Origin: Opitutia bacterium UBA4506
GTDB lineage: Bacteria > Verrucomicrobiota > Verrucomicrobiia > Opitutales > Puniceicoccaceae
NCBI GenBank assembly: GCA_002388665.1
Contig: DGMY01000077.1
Span: forward strand, 104,220-168,219
DNA length: 64,000 bases
Reading direction: 5' to 3'
A model generated the notes under the pieces. The model saw nothing but the letters and a program-made list of their open reading frames with translations, was not told the DNA's origin and ran no database searches. Below, piece by piece: positions 39,406-48,844 of the stretch (position 1 is the first letter of the stretch; every line of letters begins with the position of its first letter). The translations under genes were made by a program, and so were the position numbers.

Positions 39406-40644
39406 ATGGCTGAGACCAAAGAAATTTCAATTGGAGACATGGGTGCCCGCGCGGGTTCGTATCACGACGAACTGCAGGGTGAGGACATGGAAATCAATGT
39501 GGGACCGTCACATCCGACCACCCACGGCGTACTCCGGCTTCTCATGGAGCTCGATGGCGATATCATCACCAAGTGCGAACCGATCGTCGGGTATTTGCAC
39601 CGGGGAGACGAAAAGATTGCCGAGAATATGACTTATAACCAGTTCGTTCCCTATACGGATCGACTGGATTATATTGCTCCGTTGGCCAATAACGTGACCT
39701 ACGCGATGGCTGTGGAACAGCTCGCGGGCTTGGAGTTGCCCCCGCGCTGTCAGGCGATTCGCCTTTTGGTGACTGAGCTGGCACGGATCTCTTCTCACCT
39801 CCTGGGGATCGGGGTCTACGGCATGGATGCCGGTGCATGGACTCCCTTCATGTATACTTTTACCGAGCGCGAGAAGCTGTATGGTCTTTTTGAAGAGTTG
39901 ACCGGCGCCCGGTTTACGACTTCGTACACTCGGATCGGCGGCGTCGCCCGCGATGTCCCCGAGGGATGGTTGCAGCGTGTTTTGGATTTCTGCGATCAGC
40001 ATCTCCCCATTCTCGAGGAAACCACCAAGTTGCTGACTCGGAACCGGATCTTTATGGACCGGACCGAAGGGGTAGGAGTGATTTCGAAAGAAGACGCTTT
40101 GGCCTACGGGATCACGGGTCCAAATCTTCGGGCATGCGGTATCGATCTGGATTTGCGCAAAGACCGTCCGTATCTCGGATACGACCAGTATGAATTCGAT
40201 GTGCCTGTGGGTACAACGGGTGACTGCTATGACCGGTACTTGGTCCGCGCCGAGGAGGTTCGACAAAGTATTCGGATCGTTCGGCAGGTGATTAAGAATT
40301 TCCCCGATGGGGCTTGGTACGCTGAAGATGCCAAGAAGATTTATAAGCCCGCGAAGGATAAGGTCCTCACCAGCATGGAGGAGTTGATTCAAAACTTCAT
40401 GATCGTGACCGAGGGTCCGCGGATGCCCGCCGGAGAGGTTTATTTTGAGGCGGAAAACCCGAAGGGGATTCTCGGATTCTTTATCGTCTCGAAGGGCGGG
40501 GGAGTTCCGTATCGGATGAAGATCCGTTCCCCTTCCTTCTGTAACTTAAGTATTTTGCCCAAACTCTGCCCAGGCAGCTACCTGAGTGACATTACCGTTC
40601 TCCTCGGAAGTCTCGACTTTGTGATGGGAGAATGTGACCGCTAA
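39406..40644 (+). CDS. nuoD: NADH-quinone oxidoreductase subunit D
   Basis: 412 residues. The 49-kDa subunit forms the quinone-reducing pocket with NuoB. Diagnostic blocks are NVGPSHPTTHGVLRLLMELDGD at the N-terminus, YLHRGDEKIAENMTY (with the conserved His-Arg pair near the quinone head) and the C-terminal PSFCNLSILPKLCPG and LGSLDFVMGECDR, ending in Arg as usual. Length is standard. It is a plain subunit, adjacent to nuoC and nuoE in the operon order B-C-D-E. Confidence 0.96.
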   Translation: MAETKEISIGDMGARAGSYHDELQGEDMEINVGPSHPTTHGVLRLLMELDGDIITKCEPIVGYLHRGDEKIAENMTYNQFVPYTDRLDYIAPLANNVTYAMAVEQLAGLELPPRCQAIRLLVTELARISSHLLGIGVYGMDAGAWTPFMYTFTEREKLYGLFEELTGARFTTSYTRIGGVARDVPEGWLQRVLDFCDQHLPILEETTKLLTRNRIFMDRTEGVGVISKEDALAYGITGPNLRACGIDLDLRKDRPYLGYDQYEFDVPVGTTGDCYDRYLVRAEEVRQSIRIVRQVIKNFPDGAWYAEDAKKIYKPAKDKVLTSMEELIQNFMIVTEGPRMPAGEVYFEAENPKGILGFFIVSKGGGVPYRMKIRSPSFCNLSILPKLCPGSYLSDITVLLGSLDFVMGECDR

Positions 40645-40685
40645 GGCCTGTCACCCGAAATTATTTTAAATTTCTATTTCGACCC

Positions 40686-41204
40686 ATGAGCCAAACGACT
40701 GAAACCGCGGAGCCCTTCGCCCTCTCTCCTGAGATTCTGGCGAAGATCGACAAAATCGTTCCGCGCTATCCCTCCAAGAGGAGCGCGACTTTACCTCTTT
40801 TGCACCTGATCCAGGACGAGAAAGGATTCATTTCCCAGCAGGCAGCGGAGTGGGTTGCTGAACGCCTGGAGCTTGAGCCGATCAAGGTACTCGAGGTGGT
40901 GACTTTTTATCCGATGTTTCAGCAGAAGCCGATCGGACGGAGGCATGTGAAGGTCTGTCGGACTCTTTCATGCGCATTGAATGGCGGAGCTCAAATCTGT
41001 CAGAAATTCAAAGACGCCTTTAATGTCGATTTGAATGAGACTTCGAAGGACGGGGAAGTGACCGTAGAGTATGTGGAATGTATTGCCAGCTGTGGGACCG
41101 CACCGGTCGTTCAGATTGATGAAACCCTCCACGAGAACGTAACGGAGGAGCGTGCGGATCAACTCATCGAGGAGATCCGGGCAAATGCCAAACAGGCGTC
41201 CTGA
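40686..41204 (+). CDS. nuoE: NADH-quinone oxidoreductase subunit E
   Basis: 172 residues, thioredoxin-like. It holds the 2Fe-2S cluster N1a with ligands in VCRTLSCALNGG (C-x4-C) and ECIASCGTAP (C-x3-C). The N-terminal helices (KIVPRYPSKRSATLPLLHLIQDEKG) match the family. It makes the NADH-dehydrogenase module with NuoF and NuoG. The gene lies 41 bp after nuoD and 17 bp before nuoF. Confidence 0.94.
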   Translation: MSQTTETAEPFALSPEILAKIDKIVPRYPSKRSATLPLLHLIQDEKGFISQQAAEWVAERLELEPIKVLEVVTFYPMFQQKPIGRRHVKVCRTLSCALNGGAQICQKFKDAFNVDLNETSKDGEVTVEYVECIASCGTAPVVQIDETLHENVTEERADQLIEEIRANAKQAS

Positions 41205-41221
41205 AACGAGGAGATTTGACA

Positions 41222-42580
41222 ATGTCAGCAGGCGAGAACCGAATTTTATTCAAGAACATCGACCAACCCGGCTACGGGCGGGATATCGATTCCTACATGG
41301 CCGCAGGGGGATACGAAACCTTGAAAAAGGCTGTGGGGATGAAGCCCGAGGAGATTTGCTCTGAGGTGATGGACTCCGGCATCCGCGGTCGTGGTGGGGC
41401 AGGGTTCCCCGCGGGGATGAAGTGGAAGTTTCTCGACCGGAAGTCGGGGAAGCCCATCTATCTCGTCTGCAACGCCGACGAATCGGAGCCCGGGACTTTT
41501 AAAGACCGGCAGATCATCTACAAAGATCCCCATCAGCTCATTGAGGGCATGATGATATCGGCTTACGGGACCCAGACCGCCTTGGCATTCATCTACATCC
41601 GTGGTGAAATGTACGAAGGTGCGCGGATTTTGGAAGAGGCGATTGAGGAAGCCCGGGCTAAGAATTTTCTCGGAGACAACATCCTCGGATCGGGGTATTC
41701 CTGTGATTTGATCGTGCACCGCGGTGCCGGCGCTTACATTTGTGGGGAAGAAACCGGGTTGATCGAATCCATCGAGGGCAAGCGACCTTACCCGCGGATT
41801 AAACCTCCCTATTTTCCAGCGGTTCTCGGGCTCTATATGTGTCCAACGATCGTGAACAACGTCGAGACTCTCTGTCACGTGAAGCACGTGATTGAGCGTG
41901 GGGGCAAGGAGTACGCAAAGATTGGTAAACCCGGGAACACCGGTACCCGGATTTGGTCAGTTTCCGGCCATGTGCAAAAGCCCGGTTACTACGAGATCGA
42001 GTGCGGTGCGATGACCTACGGTGAGCTTATCAATGACCTGTGCGGCGGTCTGCGCCCCGGGCGGAAATTGAAGGCGATTATCCCAGGTGGATCCTCGTCA
42101 AAGGTCCTGCGGGCAGATGAGCGCTTTACGGGGAAATTGAAGGACGGTACAGAGTTCGACTGGGGCGTGGGCGACATTCCTCTCGATTTCGACAGTCCGA
42201 TGGCAGCGGGTACCATGTCGGGCTCCGGCGCGGTGATTGTGATGGACGACTCGACCGACATTGTCGGCGCCTTGGCCAACATCAACGCCTTCTACGCTCA
42301 CGAGAGCTGCGGTCAGTGCACCCCTTGCCGTGAGGGTTCGCTCTGGCTCAAGAAGGTTACCGCTCGCATGATTGCGGGAGAGGCCCGTGAGGAAGATGCG
42401 GATTTGCTGAAATCCATTGCGGATCAGATCGAGGGACGTACGATTTGTGCCCACGGTGAAGCGACCGCCTGGCCAGTACAGAGCTTTATTTTGAAATTCC
42501 GGGATGAGTTTATCGAGTACGCACGAAAGCAGGCAGCGGAGCGAAAGGCCAAGAACGCACAGCCCGCAGCTGTAGCCTGA
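41222..42580 (+). CDS. nuoF: NADH-quinone oxidoreductase subunit F
   Basis: 452 residues from ATG 41222. NuoF binds NADH and FMN and cluster N3. The Gly-rich nucleotide sites are GRGGAGFPAGMKWKF and GAGAYICGEETGLIESIEG. The cluster ligands are in ESCGQCTPCREG with a last Cys in TICAHGEA. These are complete. The C-terminus is an Ala/Lys-rich tail. The gene is followed by nuoG after 43 bp, the longest gap in this part of the operon. Confidence 0.96.
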   Translation: MSAGENRILFKNIDQPGYGRDIDSYMAAGGYETLKKAVGMKPEEICSEVMDSGIRGRGGAGFPAGMKWKFLDRKSGKPIYLVCNADESEPGTFKDRQIIYKDPHQLIEGMMISAYGTQTALAFIYIRGEMYEGARILEEAIEEARAKNFLGDNILGSGYSCDLIVHRGAGAYICGEETGLIESIEGKRPYPRIKPPYFPAVLGLYMCPTIVNNVETLCHVKHVIERGGKEYAKIGKPGNTGTRIWSVSGHVQKPGYYEIECGAMTYGELINDLCGGLRPGRKLKAIIPGGSSSKVLRADERFTGKLKDGTEFDWGVGDIPLDFDSPMAAGTMSGSGAVIVMDDSTDIVGALANINAFYAHESCGQCTPCREGSLWLKKVTARMIAGEAREEDADLLKSIADQIEGRTICAHGEATAWPVQSFILKFRDEFIEYARKQAAERKAKNAQPAAVA

Positions 42581-42623
42581 GTTGAGGAACTGAGTCGGAG
42601 CGAAGAGAAACAGATAGGACGAC

Positions 42624-44345
42624 ATGAGCGAAAAAGGTCAGACAGATAAGGTCACCGTCAATATTGACGGCAAAGACGTCGACGTGCCCACCGGGATTAC
42701 CATGATTGAGGCGGCCGAGATCGCCGGTAAGGAAGTTCCTCACTACTGCTACCATCCCAAATTGAGTATTTCCGGTAACTGTCGGATGTGCTTGGTCGAG
42801 ATGGGCATGCCCATGAGAGATCGCGCGACGGGTGAGCCGGTGATGGATGACGACGGAAAGCAAAAGATCGGTTGGATGCCCAAACCGGCGATCGCTTGTA
42901 ATTCGAAGGTGTCTCCCGGTCTCCATATCAAGACCGATACCGATCTGGTTAAGGACTGCCGGAACGGGATCATGGAGTTTCTCCTCGTCAATCACCCTTT
43001 GGATTGCCCGATCTGCGACCAGGCTGGTGAATGTCGATTGCAGGAATTTGCGACCGATTATGGCCGCGGGTTTTCGCGCTTCATTGAAGAGAAGAATGTG
43101 AAGCCGAAGCGGACGGTCCTCGGACCCCGTGTGATCCTCGATGACGAGCGCTGCATTCTGTGCTCCCGTTGTATCCGATTCATGGACGAGGTCGCCGACG
43201 ATCCGGTCCTCGGATTTACTGAAAGGGGTAGCTACTCTACGTTGACTTGCTTCCCAGGGAAAAACCTCGATAGCAACTACTCCCTCAATACCGTCGACAT
43301 TTGTCCGGTAGGGGCGCTTACGAGTCGGGATTTCCGATTCAAGATGCGCGTGTGGTTCCTCAAGTCTGTGAAAAGCATCTGCACCGAAAGTAGTGCGGGT
43401 GCAAATACCGAGGTTTGGCAGCGTGAAGGAAAAATCTATCGGATCACTCCACGCCGTAATGACGCCGTCAATGATACTTGGATGACCGATAGTGGTCGGG
43501 CTCTCTACAAGCAGGTCGAAGCGGAAAATCGTTTGGTTCAACCGAAGGTAAACGGAGGGAGCGCATCGGCCACCGAGGCGGTCAGCGCAGCCTCTAAGAT
43601 TCTCAAGGAGTCGGATAAAATCGCGGTAGTCGCGTCAACCCACTCGTCTGTCGAAGAGCAACATTTCCTGAGCAAGCTCGTTCGCGGGAAAAAGGCGAAG
43701 GTCCACGCCGTCGCCCATCTTGGCGAAGAAGACGGATTGCTGTTGTCCGCTGACCGTACTCCGAATACCCGCGGGGCGTTTATTACCGGTCTCATTTCTG
43801 AACTGCCCTCCGCTGACCTGAGCGCACTCGGAAGTCAGATCGATGCAGGTGAAGTGGATACCGTGTTGGCAGTTCACGAGGATTTGGCTGCCGTAGGATT
43901 GTCCGATGAGCAGATTGACAAGGTGAAGCTCATCCAGATCGCCACGGTTTCGACTCCCTCCGCTGAGAAGGCTGCCGTTCTCATTCCGTCGCTTACCGTT
44001 TTTGAGCGCTCGGGCAGTTTTGTAAATCAACAGTTCCGACTCCAGAAATTCCATGCTGTAGTGCCGGGACCCGCCGGTCTTCTATCCGACCTTCAGGTCT
44101 TCGCATCGCTGGCGGCCCTGACCGCCGGTGGAGTATCGGAGTCCGTTCGATTGAAGGACGCATGGGACTCGCTTTCTTCCGAGATTGAAGAACTGCAAGG
44201 CCTTCAATTCCGAACGATCCCTGACGAGGGGCTCGCTGTCCCTCCAGGCAATTTTGCCAACATTCCGTTTCCTGAAAAGAAATCGCTGAAATTCGATTCC
44301 CGTGAATTCGTTCGCGAGGCGATGGGCGTTTCCGAGGCTTCCTGA
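42624..44345 (+). CDS. nuoG: NADH-quinone oxidoreductase subunit G (short form)
   Basis: 573 residues, well below the roughly 780-910 of full-length NuoG. The N-terminal 2Fe-2S ferredoxin domain (CYHPKLSISGNCRMCLVEMG) and the N5 cluster (NHPLDCPICDQAGECRLQE, His-coordinated) are complete. The N4 ligands are in CILCSRCIRF and DICPVGAL. After that only ICTESSAGAN remains at the N7 position, so the extra N7 cluster of some bacteria is absent. The molybdopterin-like C-terminal domain is much reduced, as in some other bacteria. It still looks functional for electron transfer. Confidence 0.93.
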   Translation: MSEKGQTDKVTVNIDGKDVDVPTGITMIEAAEIAGKEVPHYCYHPKLSISGNCRMCLVEMGMPMRDRATGEPVMDDDGKQKIGWMPKPAIACNSKVSPGLHIKTDTDLVKDCRNGIMEFLLVNHPLDCPICDQAGECRLQEFATDYGRGFSRFIEEKNVKPKRTVLGPRVILDDERCILCSRCIRFMDEVADDPVLGFTERGSYSTLTCFPGKNLDSNYSLNTVDICPVGALTSRDFRFKMRVWFLKSVKSICTESSAGANTEVWQREGKIYRITPRRNDAVNDTWMTDSGRALYKQVEAENRLVQPKVNGGSASATEAVSAASKILKESDKIAVVASTHSSVEEQHFLSKLVRGKKAKVHAVAHLGEEDGLLLSADRTPNTRGAFITGLISELPSADLSALGSQIDAGEVDTVLAVHEDLAAVGLSDEQIDKVKLIQIATVSTPSAEKAAVLIPSLTVFERSGSFVNQQFRLQKFHAVVPGPAGLLSDLQVFASLAALTAGGVSESVRLKDAWDSLSSEIEELQGLQFRTIPDEGLAVPPGNFANIPFPEKKSLKFDSREFVREAMGVSEAS

Positions 44346-44373
44346 TCCTTCTAGCACAAATCTTCTGATTCTC

Positions 44374-45471
44374 ATGGAACTAACGTCCATACTTCTGAAA
44401 ATAGTATTCGCGGTGCTGATGATCGTCGTGGTGATGACCATGGCGGGCTACTCGGTACTGATCGAGCGCAAGGTCTCCAGCTGGGTCCAAGGGCGCGTTG
44501 GTCCCAATCGAACCGCTCCCTTCCTGGTCAATTATATCCCGTTTATCGGACCCCTTTTGGTCCGGATGGGAATCTTCCAGCCGATGGCGGATGGGTTGAA
44601 ATTCCTCTTTAAGGAGGAAATTACCCCCGGTCACGTCAACAAGACCTACTATTTCCTCGCTCCCATCCTCGCCTTGGTCCCGGCGTTGACGACGATGGTG
44701 GTGATTCCCTTTGGTCAGTACACCGATCCATCAACCGGCGCGTCAAATCCACTGATGCTCGCTCCGCTGGATATCGGGATTCTGTTCATTTTTGCGGTTT
44801 CCTCACTCGGGGTGTACGGCATCGTTCTCGCTGGCTGGTCTTCGAATAACAAATACTCCTTTCTCGGTGCCATTCGGAGCTCTGCTCAGATGATTTCCTA
44901 CGAGCTGTCCTTGGGACTCTCGGTTTTCCCATTGTTCCTCTGGCTCAACGCTCCTGGCGTCGAAGGGGGCCTGGGCTTGAATGCAGTCGTCGATTATCAA
45001 CAGAATTTCTGGTTCATTTTTGTTCAGCCGCTGAGTGCGTTGCTCTTCCTGGTTGCGATCTTTGCCGAGACCAATCGACTCCCGTTCGACATGGCCGAGT
45101 CCGAGACCGACCTGGTGGGCGGTTTTCATACCGAGTACGGCTGTTTCAAGTTTGGTATCTTCTTCGTCGCGGAGTACGCGCACATTGTCATCGGATCGGC
45201 GCTCTTTACCCTCCTGTTCCTCGGTGGGTGGCACTTCCTTCCCGGATTGTCTGATCCGTGGCCCGCTGGTTGGATTGGGGCCGTTCTTTCGACCATCTGG
45301 TTCTTGGTAAAAACCGTGATCCTGATCGTCTTTTTCGTTCTCATTCGCTGGACCCTTCCTCGCTTCCGGTATGACCAGGTCATGAAGTTGGGATGGACCA
45401 TTCTTCTTCCGCTGGCGATCGGCAACCTCATCCTCAACGCGATCATCATCGCACTCATCGACTCCCAGTAG
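44374..45471 (+). CDS. nuoH: NADH-quinone oxidoreductase subunit H
   Basis: 365 residues from ATG 44374, with about nine membrane helices. The first loop LIERKVSSWVQGRVGPNR and the later NRLPFDMAESETDLVGGFHTEY are the family signatures and contribute to the quinone-access channel. The end (RWTLPRFRYDQVMKLGW) is typical. NuoH links the peripheral arm to the proton-pumping arm. It begins after the nuoG stop by 28 bp. Confidence 0.96.
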   Translation: MELTSILLKIVFAVLMIVVVMTMAGYSVLIERKVSSWVQGRVGPNRTAPFLVNYIPFIGPLLVRMGIFQPMADGLKFLFKEEITPGHVNKTYYFLAPILALVPALTTMVVIPFGQYTDPSTGASNPLMLAPLDIGILFIFAVSSLGVYGIVLAGWSSNNKYSFLGAIRSSAQMISYELSLGLSVFPLFLWLNAPGVEGGLGLNAVVDYQQNFWFIFVQPLSALLFLVAIFAETNRLPFDMAESETDLVGGFHTEYGCFKFGIFFVAEYAHIVIGSALFTLLFLGGWHFLPGLSDPWPAGWIGAVLSTIWFLVKTVILIVFFVLIRWTLPRFRYDQVMKLGWTILLPLAIGNLILNAIIIALIDSQ

Positions 45472-45482
45472 GATTTTTCACT

Positions 45483-46034
45483 ATGGCTGAAACCAAAGTA
45501 ATCGAGCGTAAGCCGCTGAGTTTATCCGAGCGGACTTACTTGCCGCAGATCGTCTCAGGTTTGAAGACGACGATCTCACACATGTTTAAGCCTTCGGTAA
45601 CGCTTCAGTACCCGGAGGAAAGACCGCCGATCCCGAAAGGGTACCGGGGCGTTCCCACTCTCGTCAAAGACCCGAACGGTCGCGAGAAGTGCGTCTCCTG
45701 TCAGCTCTGCGAATTTGTCTGTCCTCCGCGTGCCATCCGTATCACCCCGGGAGAGATTCCTGAGGGTAGCGAGTCCGAGCACGTCGAGAAGGGCCCCGAG
45801 GAATTCGAGATCAACATGCTGCGATGCATCTATTGCGGCCTTTGCCAGGAAGTGTGCCCAGAAGAAGCGATCTTCCTTCAGGATGTATTCTCCCTCTCCG
45901 GCTATTCGCGGGAAGAGTTGGTTAATAAGAAGGATAAATTGTATGAACTGGGAGGTACGCTTCCCGATTCTCACTTCAAGTGGGATAAGAAAAAAGCGGC
46001 TGAGGAGGCTGCGCTCGCCGGAGGGCACCATTGA
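45483..46034 (+). CDS. nuoI: NADH-quinone oxidoreductase subunit I
   Basis: 183 residues from ATG 45483. Two 4Fe-4S clusters (N6a, N6b) are held by CVSCQLCEFVCPPRAI and CIYCGLCQEVCPEEAI. The N-terminal part FKPSVTLQYPEERPPIPKGYRG is typical of the family. NuoI passes electrons towards NuoB. The gene lies 11 bp after nuoH and has a Lys/Ala-rich C-terminal tail ending in a His pair. Confidence 0.96.
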   Translation: MAETKVIERKPLSLSERTYLPQIVSGLKTTISHMFKPSVTLQYPEERPPIPKGYRGVPTLVKDPNGREKCVSCQLCEFVCPPRAIRITPGEIPEGSESEHVEKGPEEFEINMLRCIYCGLCQEVCPEEAIFLQDVFSLSGYSREELVNKKDKLYELGGTLPDSHFKWDKKKAAEEAALAGGHH

Positions 46035-46096
46035 AGGTGAGTCTTCTTCGATTTTTATCTTTTCCCTTAAACACCTTTATAACAGGTTGATTTCCC

Positions 46097-46651
46097 GTGG
46101 ATGTGCTATTCATAATTTTTGCGGTTTTGACGGTAGTGCCCGCCTTGCTAATGGTGGTCTCCCGCAATCCGGTTAACGGTGCCATGTTTATGATCATCTC
46201 CTTCGTGGGGATGGCGGCGCTATTTGTGCTCTTGGAGGCTTTCCTCCTGGCGATCCTACAGGTGCTCGTCTATGCCGGCGCCATCATGGTCCTCTTCCTC
46301 TTCATCATCATGTTGCTCGACATGGATGAGGTGGAAAAAATCAAACCCGGAACGGTGACTTCGATTGCCAGTGGCATCAGCCTCGCGCTCATCATTGTCG
46401 GTGTGGCTGTCTTGCTCGGGTCTGATGGATTGGCTGGTCAATCAGTCGCTCATTTGGCCGCGGCACCTGATTTTCCATCGGCCGATAATCCGATGGGGTT
46501 GGCCCTCAGTGCGAAGGCCTACGGGTTCGGCCTCTTTACCAAATATATGTTACCGTTCCAGTTGACGGGTGTCTTGCTGTTGGTGTCGATGATCGGTGTC
46601 ATCATCATCAGTAAAAAACGGGAGACTTCTCAAGGACAGGAACAATCCTGA
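46097..46651 (+). CDS. nuoJ: NADH-quinone oxidoreductase subunit J
   Basis: 184 residues, five membrane helices, starting at GTG 46097. The conserved segment AILQVLVYAGAIMVLFLFIIMLLD, containing a pi-bulge helix, is diagnostic. NuoJ is part of the central E-channel region of the membrane arm. An annotation could prefer an earlier start, but the upstream 60 bp has no good one. It is followed by nuoK after 25 bp. Confidence 0.93.
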   Translation: MDVLFIIFAVLTVVPALLMVVSRNPVNGAMFMIISFVGMAALFVLLEAFLLAILQVLVYAGAIMVLFLFIIMLLDMDEVEKIKPGTVTSIASGISLALIIVGVAVLLGSDGLAGQSVAHLAAAPDFPSADNPMGLALSAKAYGFGLFTKYMLPFQLTGVLLLVSMIGVIIISKKRETSQGQEQS

Positions 46652-46676
46652 ACTTTGATCGAAACGGATTTACGTC

Positions 46677-46982
46677 ATGACTCTTAGTCTGAATTCCTTC
46701 CTCTTTGTCTCGGGACTGTTGTTCGCGATCGGTTTCTTCGGGGTCCTCCTCCGGCGAAACGTGTTGGTGATCTTTATGTCCCTCGAGATGATGCTCAATG
46801 CCGCTATTCTCGCGCTCATCGCGTTCTCCCGGTTCAACGGGACGATGGACGGCAATTTGTTCGTCTTTTTCATTATCACGGTCGCAGCGGCGGAGATCGC
46901 CGTCGGCCTGGCCATCATCGTGGCGCTCTTTCGAAAGCGTCAGTCAGTGATGGTCGAACAACTCAGTAGTTTGAAGAACTAG
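46677..46982 (+). CDS. nuoK: NADH-quinone oxidoreductase subunit K
   Basis: 101 residues with three helices, the family's usual length. The two membrane-embedded Glu that carry protons lie in [17 protein letters not shown] and [17 protein letters not shown]. NuoK is homologous to MrpC of sodium-proton antiporters. The nuoL ATG follows the stop by 5 bp. Confidence 0.96.
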   Translation: MTLSLNSFLFVSGLLFAIGFFGVLLRRNVLVIFMSLEMMLNAAILALIAFSRFNGTMDGNLFVFFIITVAAAEIAVGLAIIVALFRKRQSVMVEQLSSLKN

Positions 46983-46987
46983 ATCCG

Positions 46988-48838
46988 ATGGACTTAAACA
47001 CCCTCATGGTTCTGATCCTGATGGCACCGCTTTTATCGGCGGGGGTCATTGCACTCTTTTTCCGTGATCGCGGAGGAATCGCTTCGGCAATATCGGTCTG
47101 CGCCAGTGGCGTGATCCTGGTCTTGTCGATCCTTCTTCTGATGAATGCACCGGAACAACCGTTTGAAAGCAGTATCGAATGGTTCTCGTTGGGAGGGTTC
47201 ACGATTTCGTTGGGATTCCTTCTCGATGGACATACCCATTTGCTCCTCTTCGTGGTCTCATTTGTCGGCTTCTGGATTCATTTGTTCAGCATCGGCTACA
47301 TGGATGACGACAAGGCCAAAGCCCGTTTCTTTGGTGGTCTGTCGATCTTCATGTTTTCGATGCTGGGGATCGTTCTCGCGGACAACCTGGCGATGATCTT
47401 CATCTTCTGGGAGTTGGTCGGTTTCAGCTCCTACATGCTGATCGCCCACTATTGCGATACCGATGAAGCTGCGGCCGCCTCCAAGAAGGCATTTATTGTC
47501 AATCGAGTAGGGGACCTCGGTTTCTTGATCGGGATTGTCTGGTGCTTCTGGAAGTTTGGAACGCTCAACTTGAGCGAAATCAACTGGGCTGTTCAAATGG
47601 ACCCTTCGCTGGTCGTTACGGGGCTGGGGCTGTTGCTGATCTGCGGTTTCCTCGGAAAGTCTGCTCAATTTCCTCTGCATGTCTGGTTGCCCGACGCGAT
47701 GGCGGGTCCGACCCCGATTTCAGCGTTGATTCACGCCGCTACGATGGTCGCGGCCGGGATCTTCCTTCTTGTTCGGATCGATGCTCTCCTTTCTCCCTTT
47801 GTTCTGGAGTGGATCGCGTGGACGGGCGCGGGAATGGCATTCATCGCTGGTTTCGTGGCCCTGGGGCAGAACGACATCAAAAAGATTTTGGCCTATTCCA
47901 CGCTTTCGCAGCTCGGCTATATGGCTGCGGCTGTGGGAATCGGTTTGCCCGGTCTCGGGCTTTTCCACCTGACTACACACGCTTTCTTCAAGGCGTTGCT
48001 CTTCCTGTGCTCGGGCTCGATCATTCATGCCTGTCACCACGAGCAAGACATCTTTAAGATGGGTGGGTTGTTGAAGAAGATGCCCATTACTTCGATCGCA
48101 TTCCTCGCTGGGATGTTCGCCCTGATGGGTGCGAATTATACCGCGGGCTATTGGAGTAAAGAGGCCATCATGACCGCGGCGTTTGCTATCGATGGTCCGA
48201 TTTTCTGGTTCCTCATCGGAGGCGCGGTTCTGACGGCTCTCTACATGGGCCGCCTGTTCCTCATCGCCTTCCTCGGGAAACCACGCACCGATAAGGTGAA
48301 ACACTGCAAGGAGAGTGGGCCGGTAATGATTTTGCCCCTGCTCATCCTCGGAGTGCTCGCTCTCGTCGGAGGTTTCTATACCTTCTGGCCGGAAGTGCTC
48401 TCGCAGTCGTTCTTTTCCGAGGTCAACAATGTCTACCACGGCGAAGAATTTCATCACGCTCACGAGACTTTGAAGATCTGGGGTACGGTGGCTTGGATAT
48501 CCGGTCTGGTCATCGCGGTACTTATTTACGGAGTGGGGAGTTCGACGGATCGTTTGAATGCGAAACTTCCAGGCTTGGTTCTCGTCTTCCGCCGCCGCCT
48601 CTTCATCGACGATATTTACGATTTCTACGTAGCGAAAATTCAGCAACGGGTGGCAGACACTCTTGGCTTCTTTGATCTATTCCTGATTTCAGGTGTGATG
48701 GTTCGTGGTTCGGCGGGTATCGCCGGGTTACTTGGGGTCTTCTCTCGCAGTCTGCATGTTGGCAGCGTTCATGGGTATGTTTATTGGTTTCTCTTGGGGA
48801 TCGTTCTTTTCTGGGCGTTTTCCATGGGCTGGTTCTGA
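46988..48838 (+). CDS. nuoL: NADH-quinone oxidoreductase subunit L
   Basis: 616 residues with about 16 helices. The antiporter-like core shows FIFWELVGFSSYMLIAHY (key Glu), KSAQFPLHVWLPDAMAGPTPISALIHAATMVAAG (key Lys and His) and ILAYSTLSQLGYM. The long lateral helix and C-terminal anchor are present in the final 120 residues. NuoL is the distal proton-pumping subunit. The length fits the family and it is followed directly by nuoM. Confidence 0.96.
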   Translation: MDLNTLMVLILMAPLLSAGVIALFFRDRGGIASAISVCASGVILVLSILLLMNAPEQPFESSIEWFSLGGFTISLGFLLDGHTHLLLFVVSFVGFWIHLFSIGYMDDDKAKARFFGGLSIFMFSMLGIVLADNLAMIFIFWELVGFSSYMLIAHYCDTDEAAAASKKAFIVNRVGDLGFLIGIVWCFWKFGTLNLSEINWAVQMDPSLVVTGLGLLLICGFLGKSAQFPLHVWLPDAMAGPTPISALIHAATMVAAGIFLLVRIDALLSPFVLEWIAWTGAGMAFIAGFVALGQNDIKKILAYSTLSQLGYMAAAVGIGLPGLGLFHLTTHAFFKALLFLCSGSIIHACHHEQDIFKMGGLLKKMPITSIAFLAGMFALMGANYTAGYWSKEAIMTAAFAIDGPIFWFLIGGAVLTALYMGRLFLIAFLGKPRTDKVKHCKESGPVMILPLLILGVLALVGGFYTFWPEVLSQSFFSEVNNVYHGEEFHHAHETLKIWGTVAWISGLVIAVLIYGVGSSTDRLNAKLPGLVLVFRRRLFIDDIYDFYVAKIQQRVADTLGFFDLFLISGVMVRGSAGIAGLLGVFSRSLHVGSVHGYVYWFLLGIVLFWAFSMGWF

Positions 48839-48844
48839 TCGGAA

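Noticed and set aside
47720..48646. 308-codon minus-strand frame opposite nuoL
   Set aside because: Highly charged antisense of a membrane protein, a known artefact of hydrophobic codon use.
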